Assembly (NCBI RefSeq): GCF_036884655.1
Contig: NC_088356.1
Span: forward strand, 16,932,001-16,996,000
Origin: Musa acuminata AAA Group
Taxonomy: Eukaryota > Streptophyta > Magnoliopsida > Zingiberales > Musaceae
Length of the DNA: 64,000 bases
Direction of reading: 5' to 3'
Both the position numbers and the translations under genes were made by a program. Within the stretch, counting starts at the first letter, position 1. Each line of letters opens with the position of its first letter. Below are positions 21,620 through 34,320 of the stretch, in pieces. The notes beneath the pieces were generated by a model that searched no databases, was not told the origin of the DNA, and saw nothing but the letters and a program-made list of their open reading frames with translations.

Positions 21620-23173
21620 ATGGCTATCCTCTTCATTGTTTTAAGACTCGACAGTGATAGCATAGACAAACCTATGTTCAACAAAATCGTACTAATTTTC
21701 TTATATTTAAAATCAAATTTGATATTTTATAAAGAGTTTTGTTTTCTTTTTATAAAAACAAAAATTTGTAAAATATTTATGTTTCTTTAAGGGTAATTGA
21801 CAGAAAGATGTGATTGGATCCTGGAACCATATGATAAATTCTCAAAATTTTACTAACTAAATTAATTAAAACTTTCGAATAAATTGAAAAACTTGGTTGT
21901 ACTATGAGGCTTCCTTCCAGTTGTATTAGCCACTCTATCTAATCCTTTTTTTTATCAGATTAAGTAAATAATGACAATGCTTCTTAATAAATTCTCACTA
22001 GAAATTTTTTCTGAATAGTTGCTTGGTAGGTATAAAAAAAGTCATTTCTTGGTGGAGATCGTCAACCCCTACTGCAGTGGAAATTAATAATGTATTTATG
22101 GAAAATTCTTATTCTTTCTTGTTCAGATGGGATAGGGCAGAGTTTTGAACAATCTTTTCTACTTCATGTTGTTCATCTCACAAACCAAACCAATCCAACA
22201 ATGAGAAGCTTTTTCTAGTGCTTCTCAGTCGATCCAGTGAAGTACAATAAGTACCATTAGCCACAATGCAGTTTGTTGGCGATCATATAAATTTATGTTG
22301 GCGATCATATGAATAGAGTTCATAATCTAAAAAGATTGTCAAATATCATAAAGAAAATAAAACCCATAATTTATGAAAGAATATGAAGCTGTATTGCAAT
22401 GCTAATTATTAAGATGTCCGTCACAAAACACAGCCTCTTCGAAGTAATTCTTCCATATGGGCTTCATGATGCTGTATGGATCAAATGATCACGCAGTAAA
22501 ATCTTTGCTTATGACCTCAAAAACACAGAGAAACAGAAACCAGATGTTGGTGGGGCTTATTCAACCATGTTGATCTCTTTATGGCTCATATATGCAATTC
22601 ATCTATCATTTAAGGATACATTATTTGTATATATCAAGAAACTGGATGATGTCATTTAGCTCAGTGCAGACTCCATCGAGAAAACACATCATATCTATGG
22701 AAAAAAAAAATGAACTATGAAAAATAAAAAATGAGTTCAGCAGGCTCTTAGATTGGTAACTTGTCAGTTTTAAACCAATAGCCTAGACAGCTAAATGTAT
22801 AACCTCAAGAATAGAAATCTGACTTCCAAATGAAAAATGGAGGATTCACATGTATATAGATCATTGCTCTTAATGTAACCCCATCTTTCAAAATATGGGA
22901 TACAAACGGTATAGTCAGCTCAAACAACATTCCACTTTGTAGGCGTCATCTGAGGGGAAAAATTAATGGGTGAAAATAAACTCGTGGTCTCGTTGCCTCT
23001 CCCAATGGAATTTGCAATGAGGTGGAAAGCCAAAACCCAAGAATCCAAAAGAAATAACATCCACAGTGCTTGTGTTGTTGTAGACCATGGGGCTTTCCTA
23101 TGGCATGCATGCTTCTGTAGTTAACTTTCTGCACCTGCCTGAAAGTGGCTTTCCTCGTGAACAAAATCATTGT
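21620..23173. other. host sequence downstream of the UBP gene
   Basis: AT-rich, ordinary-looking sequence between element B and the UBP stop codon. The part next to 23173 should contain the 3' UTR of the minus-strand gene. I could not place a polyadenylation site with confidence and see no other gene. Confidence 0.5.
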
Positions 23174-23408
23174 TTACATCTTTTCATAGAACAGAATATA
23201 GGCCTCACACTTAAGGACTTCTGACAGAGAAGCCTCCCTGACATGAGCATCACTAGCATAAAACCAGGAGGGCAAAATTTTGTCCTGATGAGCTTTGCTG
23301 CTGTTCCTTTCACCTCTCACATAAGCTATGTAGTGGCCACCTGACACACTCCCTGAGTGCTCCACCACCCCAAGCAGTCGATACGTGCACTTCTCTTCTT
23401 CCTTGCAC
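23174..23408 (-). CDS. UBP2: UBP gene, last coding exon
   Basis: This 235-base exon encodes residues 945-1021 after the split Arg codon. It carries the catalytic His (GGHY) and the Asp (YASDAHV), and ends YILFYEKM then TAA. Without splicing across the 7.6-kb intron the enzyme would lack its active-site His. Confidence 0.93.
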
Positions 23409-26400
23409 CTGCAAACGGAAACAAGCAATAAATTTGGAATATAGCTTGATCTGCCTTTTAAGAACATCAGCTTCCATCCATTTTGATCCTTTTTTAATTT
23501 TTTTTTCCTTCAATCAAACAAGCAAAACAATTTAACATGGAATAACAGCCTCTGCCCATCAGGATTACATGTCTGAAGTAATATAAGTTCGTGCTATGCC
23601 TTTGTTTGTGTCTTATCTAAATCTGATGACCAACTTTCCAGTAGGAAATGCTAATAAATGCTGAAATTAGAGAGTAATTACATCACAGCCATGAAAACTA
23701 TGAAGAAAAAGAATAATTGGCATATTTGTGCTCTCCAAATGAAGTAGAAGGGTAGATGCATTTGCTGTTTCTGTTGGTTGTGAAGTGAGATTTTCAGGTA
23801 AAGGTACTTTGGAGCTACTAGAAAAATGTACTTTGAAAGTTAATTTTTTCATTATCCTGGCACTTGTGCTTCAACCACTCAATTGTTTGGTGAAGCTTCA
23901 TGTAGAAAATAAGTCAATAGAGGAAATTTCCTCTACATATGATGAAAGGCTTTTTTTCAGAAACTACATGAGTATAAGATTCACAGCAAAATCAATGCTC
24001 TTGATTCATTGTGATCAACCATTTAATTCTAGTAGGATAAGAAATATTGGACTTTAAACAAAGATCTTCACGATTATAGCAAACAAACTGTGGAACTTTC
24101 TTTAAATAGTTCCTCATTTTGGTAAAGGCCACACTGATTCTTCTGTTAAAGAAACAGATGAAAAAAAAAAAAAAAACAAGTGTAACTTCAAACACATGGA
24201 CCAATGAACAGCTTAGATAAATCATCATAACGTCTTGCTGATAACATATCCCAAGATATGCTTATTAAATAATTCACCAGATCATTCACAGAAAATTTCC
24301 TCTATCTAAGCACCAATACAGCACACATTCCATTACTTGGTAGATAATGTTTTCTGCCTTAAAGCACCAAAAGTTCATATATGCTATGAAGACAAACAAA
24401 GATATATTATGAAATCTAAAGCAATTTTTAGTTATAAGAAAACAATATATGACTAGCATTTAATTTGCTTTCAGATCAATTAATATGTAAAAAAACAAAA
24501 AATCTTAGATAGCATCAGTGTTGTGGTAAGCAACAAGAACACACATGTAGCTATAAGTGAAAATTTAATATTAAATCATAACTATCAAATTATATGCTTG
24601 ATTTACCAAGATATAAAGCTTAATACAGATTCTCACTCTCTTTTTTTTCTGTTTTTCCTCTTTACATTCTTAAGCATAATTGGGTCACTAGAATAAGATC
24701 CTTCCAACAAAGTAGACCGATAAATATCATTCTTAAATTCAACATAACCCGCTGTATTTCTCCCTGACGTCATATTATGACAAGTGGAAAATGAGATGGC
24801 TATCCCTTATTATTGGCTCTTTTCTAACAGTCATCTGTTAACAAATTAGCCCCTTTTAAAGGCATGTCATCATTGCCTTCTAATAGAATGACAACTCAAT
24901 TAACATATCATCCAAAAAAGGTAACAAGTTGTCTGCATAGTATATTACCAATATATCCCACTAGATGCAACATATCAATAGAAAATCCTAATGACACAAA
25001 CAAAACAATTTCATGTACAAGTAACATGAAACCTTAACAGATTTTTAACAGTGGTCTAAGCAGTTGGTAAAAAAGAGTGAAGAAAATAACCTCTTTCAAT
25101 TCTCAGTTGATGCATAATGTAACTAACATCTACCTCCAGGCTCAAAAATATCAGCCTTTGCTATTATAAAATTACCATCAAAATATGAGGTGAACCACCA
25201 TTATATTTTATCTTAAAATCAGAAAGTATCTGAAAATTACAACAAAAGGGTTTCGACTTATCTTACAAACCCATACCCTCTACTGCTCCTCACTAAGCTA
25301 TTACAGTTATTAAAATGAAATGGAATTTGAAAGAAGAAACAACAGAGAATTTTGTTTTGTTCATGATCACTGTCATAGGATAGCATTACCTATTTTCAGA
25401 TACCCATGTTTAATTTTCATGATGGCTTTGTGTCAAAGCATGGTCCATTTGAAATGTAGAAATACCAAAAGGTGCTTCCTCATAGAATAAATTGTAGATG
25501 GGAGTTATTTCATAAAGTCAGACACCATTTCACGCTTTCCGTCTTATATCATCATCTATAATATTGCTATTTTTTTCTGTCATATTTCCATCATGTCAAA
25601 ATTATTTTGCTCTTCCATCAGTGTATCATCATATTAATTCACTATGGCCAAAACAAAGTAGTTGAATTCTTCACATGAAAAAGCCTCCCTGCACCATTGC
25701 ATAATTGTTACTTGATAAAATAACCAACACAAACACATGGCTAAACTTCCAATAACATGCCCCACATACATCCTCTCCACATGATAATTCTCTTACATAT
25801 GATGTCCTCATTATCTTCCTGTTTCTTGCAATGACAATAAGCTTGGACTGCTTATCAAATGTGATAGTCTCATCAAAACTCCTCTAGATATCAATTTTCT
25901 TACTGTTTATGTAAAGTGAAATAAATTCCTCTCTGCACATCTAATAGATTGTCCAATGGAGTTCAAAACCTCCATTGATAATCGGTAATCTGGATATGAT
26001 TAGACAACTGCGATATCTAAAATCTCATGACTTCAATAAGTTACCAAATATTAGTAGTGCTTGATCTAATCATTGTGTTACACTATGATTATGATGTGGT
26101 ACAGAGAAAACAACATAAAGGAAAGAAAATTAAGCAGGAAATAAGGTTGTCAACAACTGAATAGAGACAACATAAATCAACAAATCAAACTTATACTCGT
26201 TCCCATAATGAATTATTCGATATGTCTTAGCACAGAAACATGAGAATTTGCAACAGCAATTTCTCCAGAATCGGAGTTACATGTTACGGGTGTGACTCCA
26301 ACACAATACTGAATAACTGATGGTGACAATTCATGCAGTCCAATCTTTATAAGCTTCTACAAAAGTTTGGTAGATAAAATCCTCCAAATTTGCATGTCGA

Positions 26401-29400
26401 ACCACCATATCAGGAATTCTTCTAAACAAGATTATTCTCCAATTATTTCTTGTATAATGTATTTTTAAAAGGGATCCAATTCCACATACCCAAATCAATA
26501 TGCACTGTCACTCCAAAGTCACCATAAATGAGGACTAAAAGAGACTTAACTGACAGTCCCTGTACAGTGTTCTGGCTAGGGAAAATGATGCCAGTATTTC
26601 ACATAGGTGTTTACATATACATGCTCAAGTAACATGATGATTGATGACTACAAATCATATTCTTTTGACCAACTATGATCTACAATGATAAAAGTGGTGC
26701 AAAAACTAAATTAATGAGTAAAAATTTCATGTAGAAAAAACAAGTGATCAAAGATGAATTATATTCATGTAGAAAAAACTAAATTAATGAAAGATAAAGG
26801 GTATATCTCTGAACGTGATTAGAACTGAGTAAAGAGAAGTGAAAGCAAGAAATCATGGGCTCAAGGTGATGCAAGATAATTAGGTTTGATACTGATTAAT
26901 GCAATATGACCAACTGCTCTGATACCACTTGATACAAGCACAGGACCTCATATATTGGAGGAGAATGGTTCTATGATCATTGCAGTAGGTCTTCATCATT
27001 GTAGTAATAACAATATGTTAAGAATAGTAAATAAAGATTGAAAGAAATAAAAGATAAAGGTTTAAGACAGGAATTAGAAACCAGAGGAAATACTATAAGA
27101 GGTAAGAGAAAAAAAACCCATGGCTATCAGAAGATGAAGAAAAATTGTCATTAAGAATATAACATAATTACATCATTAAAGAATTCTTACAAGATAAATG
27201 AAAACAAAGAAAAAAAATATTAGAATTAAAAATTACACTTTCTTTTTTTCTCAATCATGATTTTTGTATAATGCCATTGGCAATTGCATCGTGCATCAAA
27301 CTGCCCAATTTTTCTATCTTTAATAGTCTGCGTTCATTCCTCTTGTGTCAATCAATTATATTCCAAAATTTAACTATTAACATCTTATCAAAAATTTAAA
27401 AATTAAAATCCTAACCTAATTAAAATATGATCAAATTTAATAAATAATCATTTCCAATATTTGATAAAAATAACGAAACTACTATAATATGAAAAATATC
27501 ATGATACAAATTAAACTAAAAAAAAATCCATAGATCAAATCCAAGAAGTACTAAAATATTTTTATAAAAAGCTTAAGCCTGGCAGTTCTAGACTCACCTA
27601 CTTAATTAGACTCAACTTTGAGTCTACAATCAACCTTATCTTCATTATGAAGGTTCAGTTTACATTAACAGAAGCATTTAGATTATCCATACTTCAACTA
27701 TTAAATCTCTGAGCAGATTTATTAACAGTTTCTGGATGTTCAACGGATGCAGAATGAAAAAGAGAAGGGAAAAATGAAGCAAGGAGTTCCTTTTAAAAAT
27801 ACCATCTTGGCTCCACTTGATATTCTTGCATTTGCTACTTATCATCTATCTTAATTTCCCTAATTAACTGAAGACAATGGAAACCATTGATATACAAGAA
27901 AACACACACCTCCTACACACACAGAGAGCACAGAGTACAAAAGAAAAGAAAGAAAAGAAGGGAAGAATTTTAATATAATTGGCAACCTAAATATAAAATA
28001 TTTAATATGTGACAATGGTTTCTTTAATTTTCCATCCATAATATTAAATCCCATTTTTAGTCCTCCATAGCTCCCACTTCAACATCTGATATTTCTCATG
28101 TCTCTTAATTTGTAAGTTAAACTGAAACTTTAGCCATTAGTGAAGGATTTATCTCCTTCTAGGGTAGACCTCCGAGCCAGCTATCATCTATTTTGAAGTA
28201 AAATACTTAGAAACCTAATCATATTCAATGAAGCAAAAATTTAAAGCCCAAACTAGGGAAAAAAGGACTTCATACTGGTCATTTGAAACATAAGCATCCA
28301 AATCTGTAATAAAACATGTAAGCAATTTTCATATTTCAGTTCCAATGTGCTCCTTGAGTAAGAGTAGTAAAGCCTAGAGTTTGAAGTTTTGTATACCAGA
28401 TCTGTTTTGGTCCACAGGTGGACTGGTGGGGCCCTGTATGCACATGTGTGCAGACACATGGTGGACTAGTGGGGGTCCTGTATGCACATGCGTGCAGACA
28501 CATGGTACGCCTGTATGTACCACGGGAGGAGGAAAAGGAGAAGAATAAGAAGGGGATCGGGGAAGAGAAGTGGAAGAGGAGAGGAGAAATGATGGTGCTA
28601 GAAAGGTGAGCATGTAAGAGATCAAGAGGAAGGACAGAGAGAGAGGCCGAGGGCAAGGGAATTTAACCCTAAATAAAAAAGGAAAAAGCCAGGACAGGGA
28701 AGTAAGCTTGGTTTTAGAGGGTCATTGGGTGATAACCACTGTATCGGATTTGAACTGCCTGAAAAGGAAGTCTACATATTGGTTCCCCAACGAGATGATA
28801 AATACCACCGAGTATGGAATGGTACAGAGTGTATTTAGAACCATGATAAAGCCATCATCCAAAAAAGGTCAGTGGTGTTGACGAAAGCTGAGATGATCAA
28901 GTAAATGACAAAACTGAAGGGAGGAAAGATCAAGAAAGAAAGGGTGTGTATCCAAACATATTATCATGCTTAGGGATGGATAGGCTGCACAAGTTTGTCA
29001 CGTACCTACTTTCCAACATCTTGCAACCATTAGAACCGTAGAATTATAAGAATAGCCTTCAAGAGCAATTTAACTTTTTTTTTTGTAAAGGATAAATGAT
29101 GAAGGTGAGATTCGAGCCAAGCCCTTACGATAATCTATCAAGGTTTTTACTAGCTAAGCTAGCTAACACCTTCAAAAATATGTCAGTTGAGACTTCAAAC
29201 CCACAACCTTTGGTAAATGGATCTAGTACACCAACACCAAACAAATATTTAAGGTGTAACAATTAAACAATTAAACATTTGTAGATAGCAATTTAACTAT
29301 CTACAGATGGAATTTTATGTGATCACACAAATAACAAATTGCATCCATCGAAAAAGTATACCAGAATGTGGTCTTGCTTCTAGGTCATGAAACAGTTAAA

Positions 29401-32400
29401 CAATGCAAAATTGAGACTAACATAATAAATAATGTCATTCAACAACTTTTCCCATCAACCAAGGTGAAGAATCTGGTCCACACTATCTTCATTATGGTTT
29501 AAGAGATCAATGACAGCAATGCTTTCCATATAAAGGACAAAGTGTACTTGACATAGAAATAAAAAGATCAATTATCTATCTAGGACATTAATTTCCTGCA
29601 CAGAATACATAAGAAATTTATCTCATTCTATCTATTATAAGAAAATGCGTGGGTGCAATAGTGCACCATGTATTCATAGAGCTGAAAACAATAAGATTCT
29701 AGTAAACTGAGTATATTCACACACATTTCATGACTCAAAGACACTGAAAGTACGATGAATTTCCTACCATTCATTACTTAGTTTCATGAATTTCACCAAC
29801 TGCAAGGTATATATCAAAGAATTTGCTATGACAGTTAATCAGCGCAGAAGCCAATGTCTTGACTTTAAACAAATCATCATTATTAAGCAAATATCTCCAC
29901 GTCAAAATCTTTAATAAATCATATATCTAGGATAATTTCAAGGACAATGAAACTATCTTGATTGATATATTGAAAAGTCAAGGTGCCTTTGCCTAATATC
30001 ACATCTTCCTAGACATGCAAGAGTTTCTCATTGTCAGTGTCAACAACTAACAAGTTAGTAAGCTAATATTAGAAGTTCTTCAAACCCATCGAATTGCCAA
30101 GTTCTACAAACCAGTCGAATTGCCTAGAATGCAAACGAGCAAGCATGTAGCTAAAAGCATGTTTTTAATATATGGTCCATCCCAGCTAGTATTTACAAGT
30201 CAAATGGCAAACCGGCCCATGGACCATCCCTTGGCAGTCCAATTGATCGAGAACCATCCAAGTTTATAAAGAATTTTAGAAAAATTTATTCTAGGCAAAG
30301 AAATCAGAAAAAAGTCATCAATTAGTTATGTGAAAAAATGAAGAGTCCTTTTGGTCTTTCTAAGTGTTAATCTTGAGACTCTAATTTTGTATTAAGTGCA
30401 CTCTGCACTCTTGTATTAAATGCACTCTTTTACTTCTAAGCTGTAATAAATTTTTTTCAAAAGATTATTAGATCTCCTAGAAGTCACATTTTGGGTTTCC
30501 AAAAGACATACAAGTTCTCTAGGAGATTACTCTTGGGAATCATTACCATTAATGATTATAGCAAGGCATCCAAACCTCTATAAATAGTGGAACTTGTCAA
30601 TTGATGAAACAGTTCATATTTGAATAAAAATGCATCTTGTCTCTTCTAGTCTCTCTAATCTCACTCTTCTCTTGCTCTCTCTCTATTTCTACTCATTTAT
30701 TTTGTTTTATGGTTAAACAACATGATATGTCCCTCTACCTCTCTGTCTTGACTCCCTCGAACTCTCTCGTGACATATACCGCTCACTGCTGCCTGCTGCT
30801 CATCGCCCATTGCTCTTTGTCGCTAGCCTGGGTACTACTCCTCCCCTCCTCTTCTCCTTCAAATCTGCTCCTCCTCCTCCTCTCTTCTTTATTCATACCA
30901 CATCATTTACCGACATACTTGTGTTGGTGTGTTGGCATGTCAATACACGATATTTATTTCTACTCCAAAGATTCCAAATAAATAAATAGCTATATGAATA
31001 GGATAAAAATTATTTAAAAGAAAAAGTACCTCGAATCCAGATATGGCCTCAAGTCAAGCATCTCCTGGAAGAATACATGGCCCCTCAACTTAGTTAACCG
31101 GCCACGTCCATCTTGACTAAATCTCTTCAAATGTATAGTTAAAATAGGTGGTGTTCTGTTAATCAGAATCCTTTTAGTTGCATCCCTCTTCACTTTCCTC
31201 TTTGTAGGCTCCTCTTTTTTGACCCTTCTATCTCTGCCTGGATGAGTTTGACTCAAATAATTTGAACCTTTTTTGGGTACATGATTAACATCAAGGTTGT
31301 CATTTCTGCAGGAATTCGACAAGCTTGCTCCAGTATTACCTGGGGAACTAGTCAAAGTATTACCTAGAGCTTGTCCACTAGTTGGAACATCTTCCTTACC
31401 ACTTGTGGTTTGATTATCAAACCCAGAATCTACCAATTCCTGATCCTCTAGAACAACAATTGGTTTGCTTATTTGATCACACAATATGGAGCCTGGCATC
31501 ATTATGTTACTCCCAGTAACGATTTCTATGATTTCTCCATTTTTACATCTCATTTTTTCTGTTTCACCAACAATATCAAGTGATTTCAGGTCAGTATCAG
31601 GCCTTTGTGGATGTAACTCAATGTCAGCAAGGGTGGATTCTGTTTCCCTGGTGCCTAATTCTTTGGAATCAGTTGAATTCAGGCAATCCACATGCAAATT
31701 GGAAGACACATTTTCACTTGTGCCTTGAGCATCATCAACACAAGGTTTCATTATGTCGGACTGACCAAGTGTTGCTAAAGTCTGGCTCTTGCTAGTTCTA
31801 TCAGTAGTCATCTCATTGGACAACACCTCAGAACAGTGCTCACAGTACCAAGCATCCTCATCAGACAAAAGCTCTACACTGGTAAATAACACCAGGCAAC
31901 TTTCAATTGATACTTGAGCATTACTATCGTCCACCTCCTCCTGATTAGACTCACTGCTGTTATTAGCCCAAAGTGTCACAGCCATCTCTTCAGCCATGCC
32001 AATATCTCTGTTGAGTTCAGAAGTAACCTCTGGCTCATTAAATAAGTCACCAAATCCATCAAAGTCAACTTCTGCTTGTTCAGAATCAACAATAGATGCA
32101 GCCTGCACACTTGGTTCCTTCATTAAATTATCAGATGAAGACATGTTATCAGGATTTTGAGAAGTCACACCAGTCATAGCATTTGTGGTACGATCCAGCA
32201 CATCATAAGGAAGTAAAATAACCCCAGAATCATATGCACATGAAGAAGAGATATCATTTCTGCTTGGGTTTTCCCCACAAGAATCTGAAGACACCATCAG
32301 CTCCTTGGGAGAATTGTCAACCTCTGACTCCACTGGAATATTATTTTCACTCTGGAATATCTGACCACTCTCAGAAAAATGCAAAACAGAGTTCCCACAA

Positions 32401-33860
32401 GTTTGGGAACCCAAATCTAGAGCATCCGGTGTCATAGTGGGCTCTGCAAGATAATCCATCCATGAGGAATCCTCTGCCTCCGAAGCAATATTTTGTTCTG
32501 TTCCTGGTGCAGCACTGAGATGGTTACTTTTATCTGAGTCATTTAATATCAAATCAGCATTTTCTTCTGGTTTGGATGCATTACCGGATGACTCACTACA
32601 CTCCACTGATGAAGTAACTCTTTCTTCCGGTCGATATTGTTCCATGACCACAGATCCTCTTGCACTACCTTTTTCTCGGAACCTCCGAGATTTATCCCTT
32701 TCTTTCAAAGGTGGCTTACTCCTTTTAGGTGGAGGTGGTGGAGCCTTCTTAGAAGTAATCCTCTTTGAAGGCACTGGCAATGATAGATCCAGAAATGGTT
32801 CATGGACTATGGAAGTATGCCCACATTCAGCACAACAGATAGTACTTGATAGCTGGCCACCAAAGATGTTATCCACCACGGTGCTCCCCAAATTTGAAGT
32901 AGCCATATTTTGATCATTCCAAGAATCTTGTGTTTTGTCTGAACTTCTCTCTTCTACATACAACCCATCAAGCAAGCAACGTAGCAATTCATGACTGTCC
33001 TGCTGCTGGTACCCCCTGAATTGCGGGGCCTTTGAACTAATGCATCCAAAAAGATTCTTTGGACTTAACACACTTTTCGAATCTGTCCCACCTCTGGTTT
33101 CATCAAACAGTTTTTTCAATGCCATAGTAAGTGGCCCTATAGGCCTATCCAAGTTCACCATGTAATGCCGCAACATATCTATGGAAAGAAGGTTCTGCAT
33201 CACCGAATTGAAGAAACATGTGTTCCCAAGATTGGATAACCCTCTGATCTTATACCCCTTGCTGCCCTCTGGTGTTGGAGGCTCGATCCCACCACCTTCA
33301 ACCCTTCCATCTTCTAATTTAACCTCTCCTGCATCAACCACAACATGTGGCAGCTCAACACAGACTGCCAAACTGCACGAGAAGCACCATCCGATCGTAG
33401 GATTGTCCAATCGCACCACGCAAGCATGGCGCTCCTGCTTCGAGTGCCGACGGGCATGGCCATAGGGCACCGAATCGCTCACTGCTCCCCCACAGAAATA
33501 GCGATTGCAATCCAAACAGACCCAAATTAAGTGCGACTCCGGTCCTATCTCCGAGTTCTTCACCGCCCCTTCTCTCTTTTTCTGATGTTTACCCTTTTTA
33601 CCCCCGCCTCTCTTAGCAGCAGGCTCTTCCCTGCAGTGCTCACAAGCCACTGCAACCTTCGATGACAAAATTTCCGAAAGAATCTGATTCACCTCGGCAC
33701 TACCCTTACCGTAATGACCGCACTGCTCATGCCTCACATTTTCATACTCACTGTTCTCCTTCGGATCGGTCGTCCCAACGATGGGTTGGGCAGATCCGGA
33801 CGGAGCCCGCGGATGCACCTTGCGAGGGTTCCGCGCCTTGGTCTTCATCTTCTTCCCCAT
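23174..33860 (-). CDS. UBP2: ubiquitin-specific protease, UBP1/UBP2 type (two coding exons)
   Basis: Coding exons are 33860-31030 and 23408-23174, joined in phase with GT (31029-31028) and AG (23410-23409), giving 1021 residues. The start is the ATG at 33860 (MGKKMKTKARNP); the frame stays open eight codons further up but with no ATG. A ZnF-UBP domain spans about residues 44-165 (C47, C73, C76, C115, C118, C123, H135, H139, H145). The protease Cys box is GLSNLGNTCFFNS (Cys215), then QQQDSHELL, zinc pairs CAEC (343-346) and CEHC (673-676), LTIHLKRF (909), and the His box VSGGHYIAY (His969) with WFYASD (Asp997). It removes ubiquitin from conjugates. Residues about 370-650 form an acidic, low-complexity insert. 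UBP1 versus UBP2 is not decided. Confidence 0.93.
26916..26927 (-). other. LTR-element remnant: isolated primer-binding-site motif
   Basis: Minus-strand TGGTATCAGAGC is preceded by TATCAAG and stands alone in the intron. An exact 12-base match suggests a decayed LTR/internal junction, with LTR-like sequence possibly to its right. No paired LTR was found. Confidence 0.4.
28418..28504. repeat. 43-bp tandem duplication in the UBP intron
   Basis: Two copies of GTGGACTRGTGGGG…CAGACACATG (28418-28460, 28461-28504) differ by four or so bases. Short ORFs here come from the repeat. Confidence 0.85.
29072..29172 (-). mobile_element. tRNA-derived SINE-like element
   Basis: In minus sense there is an A-box-like TAGCTTAGCTAGTAAAAACC (29159-29140) and a B-box-like GGCTCGAATC (29117-29108). 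The stretch ends in an A-run (complement of 29075-29084). A second B-box-like GGGTTTGAAGTC lies just upstream near 29190-29203, so it may be a dimer or two fragments. The call is based on the promoter boxes and the tail only. Confidence 0.5.
30330..30940 (+). mobile_element. possible solo LTR of another Copia family
   Basis: A TATA box (TATAAATA, 30579-30586) is followed by a C/T-rich leader rich in CTCTCT and a Leu/Ser-coding stretch. That is the layout of some Copia LTRs. Exact ends and target duplication were not identified, so a chance or promoter-like sequence is possible. Confidence 0.3.
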
Positions 33861-34320
33861 CGATTCCCAATCACGATGATCCAAAAATCAAATGAATCAA
33901 AATGAAAAAAAAAAAAAAGGAGAGAGTAACTGACGATCCAAAATAGGGAATCAAACAGGAAAATCGCGATCTCCAGCACGGACTTCTCGGCACAAAATCG
34001 AGAACTCAGGACTTCAAAACTACTCCCAAAGTTCGCTCGAAAAAATCTCAGATTTCAGGCGACGGAGAGAAACAGATACGATCTGCACCTGAAAAGAGTA
34101 AAAGGGCAGTGAAAAAAGGATTGAAATTAGAATCCAGGAAGCTGTTTAGCTGAAGGATTTAGGATTGAGAGAGGAAGACGGGGTGGAGGGATCGCGACTC
34201 CTTTTATTTGGGTCGCCCAGAAAGCAAACGAGGGTTTTTTATCCAAATCGATGTAAACCGGAACGGAATACTCTTCCGGCTCATGTGACTCGGTTACATT
34301 CCTCCGACTCACCTGACTCG
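33861..34320 (-). promoter_or_regulatory. 5' leader and probable promoter of the UBP gene
   Basis: The leader directly before the ATG includes a T-run (complement of 33904-33918). Further up, on the minus strand, are an acceptor-like TACTCTTTTCAG|GTGC (boundary 34089/34088), a TATA-like CCAAATAAAA (34211-34202), and a telo-box AAACCCT (34237-34231). A perfect donor-like CAG|GTGAGT occurs at 34313/34312, so a leader intron is possible. The transcription start is not proven. Confidence 0.4.

Larger units (their letters stand above)
23409..31029 (-). other. 7.6-kb intron of the UBP gene
   Basis: The boundaries are AG|GTACTT at the donor and TTTGCAG|GTGC at the acceptor. The intron is AT-rich and contains no supported coding exon. 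Recognisable insertions are a tRNA-type SINE (about 29072-29172), an isolated primer-binding-site-like remnant (26916-26927), a 43-bp tandem duplication (28418-28504) and a TATA-bearing, CT-rich stretch resembling a Copia LTR (about 30330-30940). Confidence 0.85.

Noticed and set aside
23785..24057. A 90-codon plus ORF in the UBP intron
   Set aside because: AT-rich, no recognisable domain, antisense to the gene and without supporting context.
28253..28656. Overlapping minus ORFs rich in CVCTHVHTG in the UBP intron
   Set aside because: They follow from the 43-bp tandem duplication. There is no splice context or family motif.
30637..30981. A 114-codon Leu/Ser-rich plus ORF resembling a membrane protein
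   Set aside because: It reads through a CT-rich leader after a TATA box, probably LTR-derived; hydrophobicity is a composition effect.
33861..33884. Extending the UBP start eight codons upstream
   Set aside because: The frame is open, but the codon at 33884-33882 is TTG. The first ATG is at 33860 and gives the family's MGKK start.
31486..33905. Several plus-strand ORFs of 60-110 codons opposite the UBP exon
   Set aside because: They are shadows of the long minus-strand coding exon, which has all UBP/ZnF motifs.
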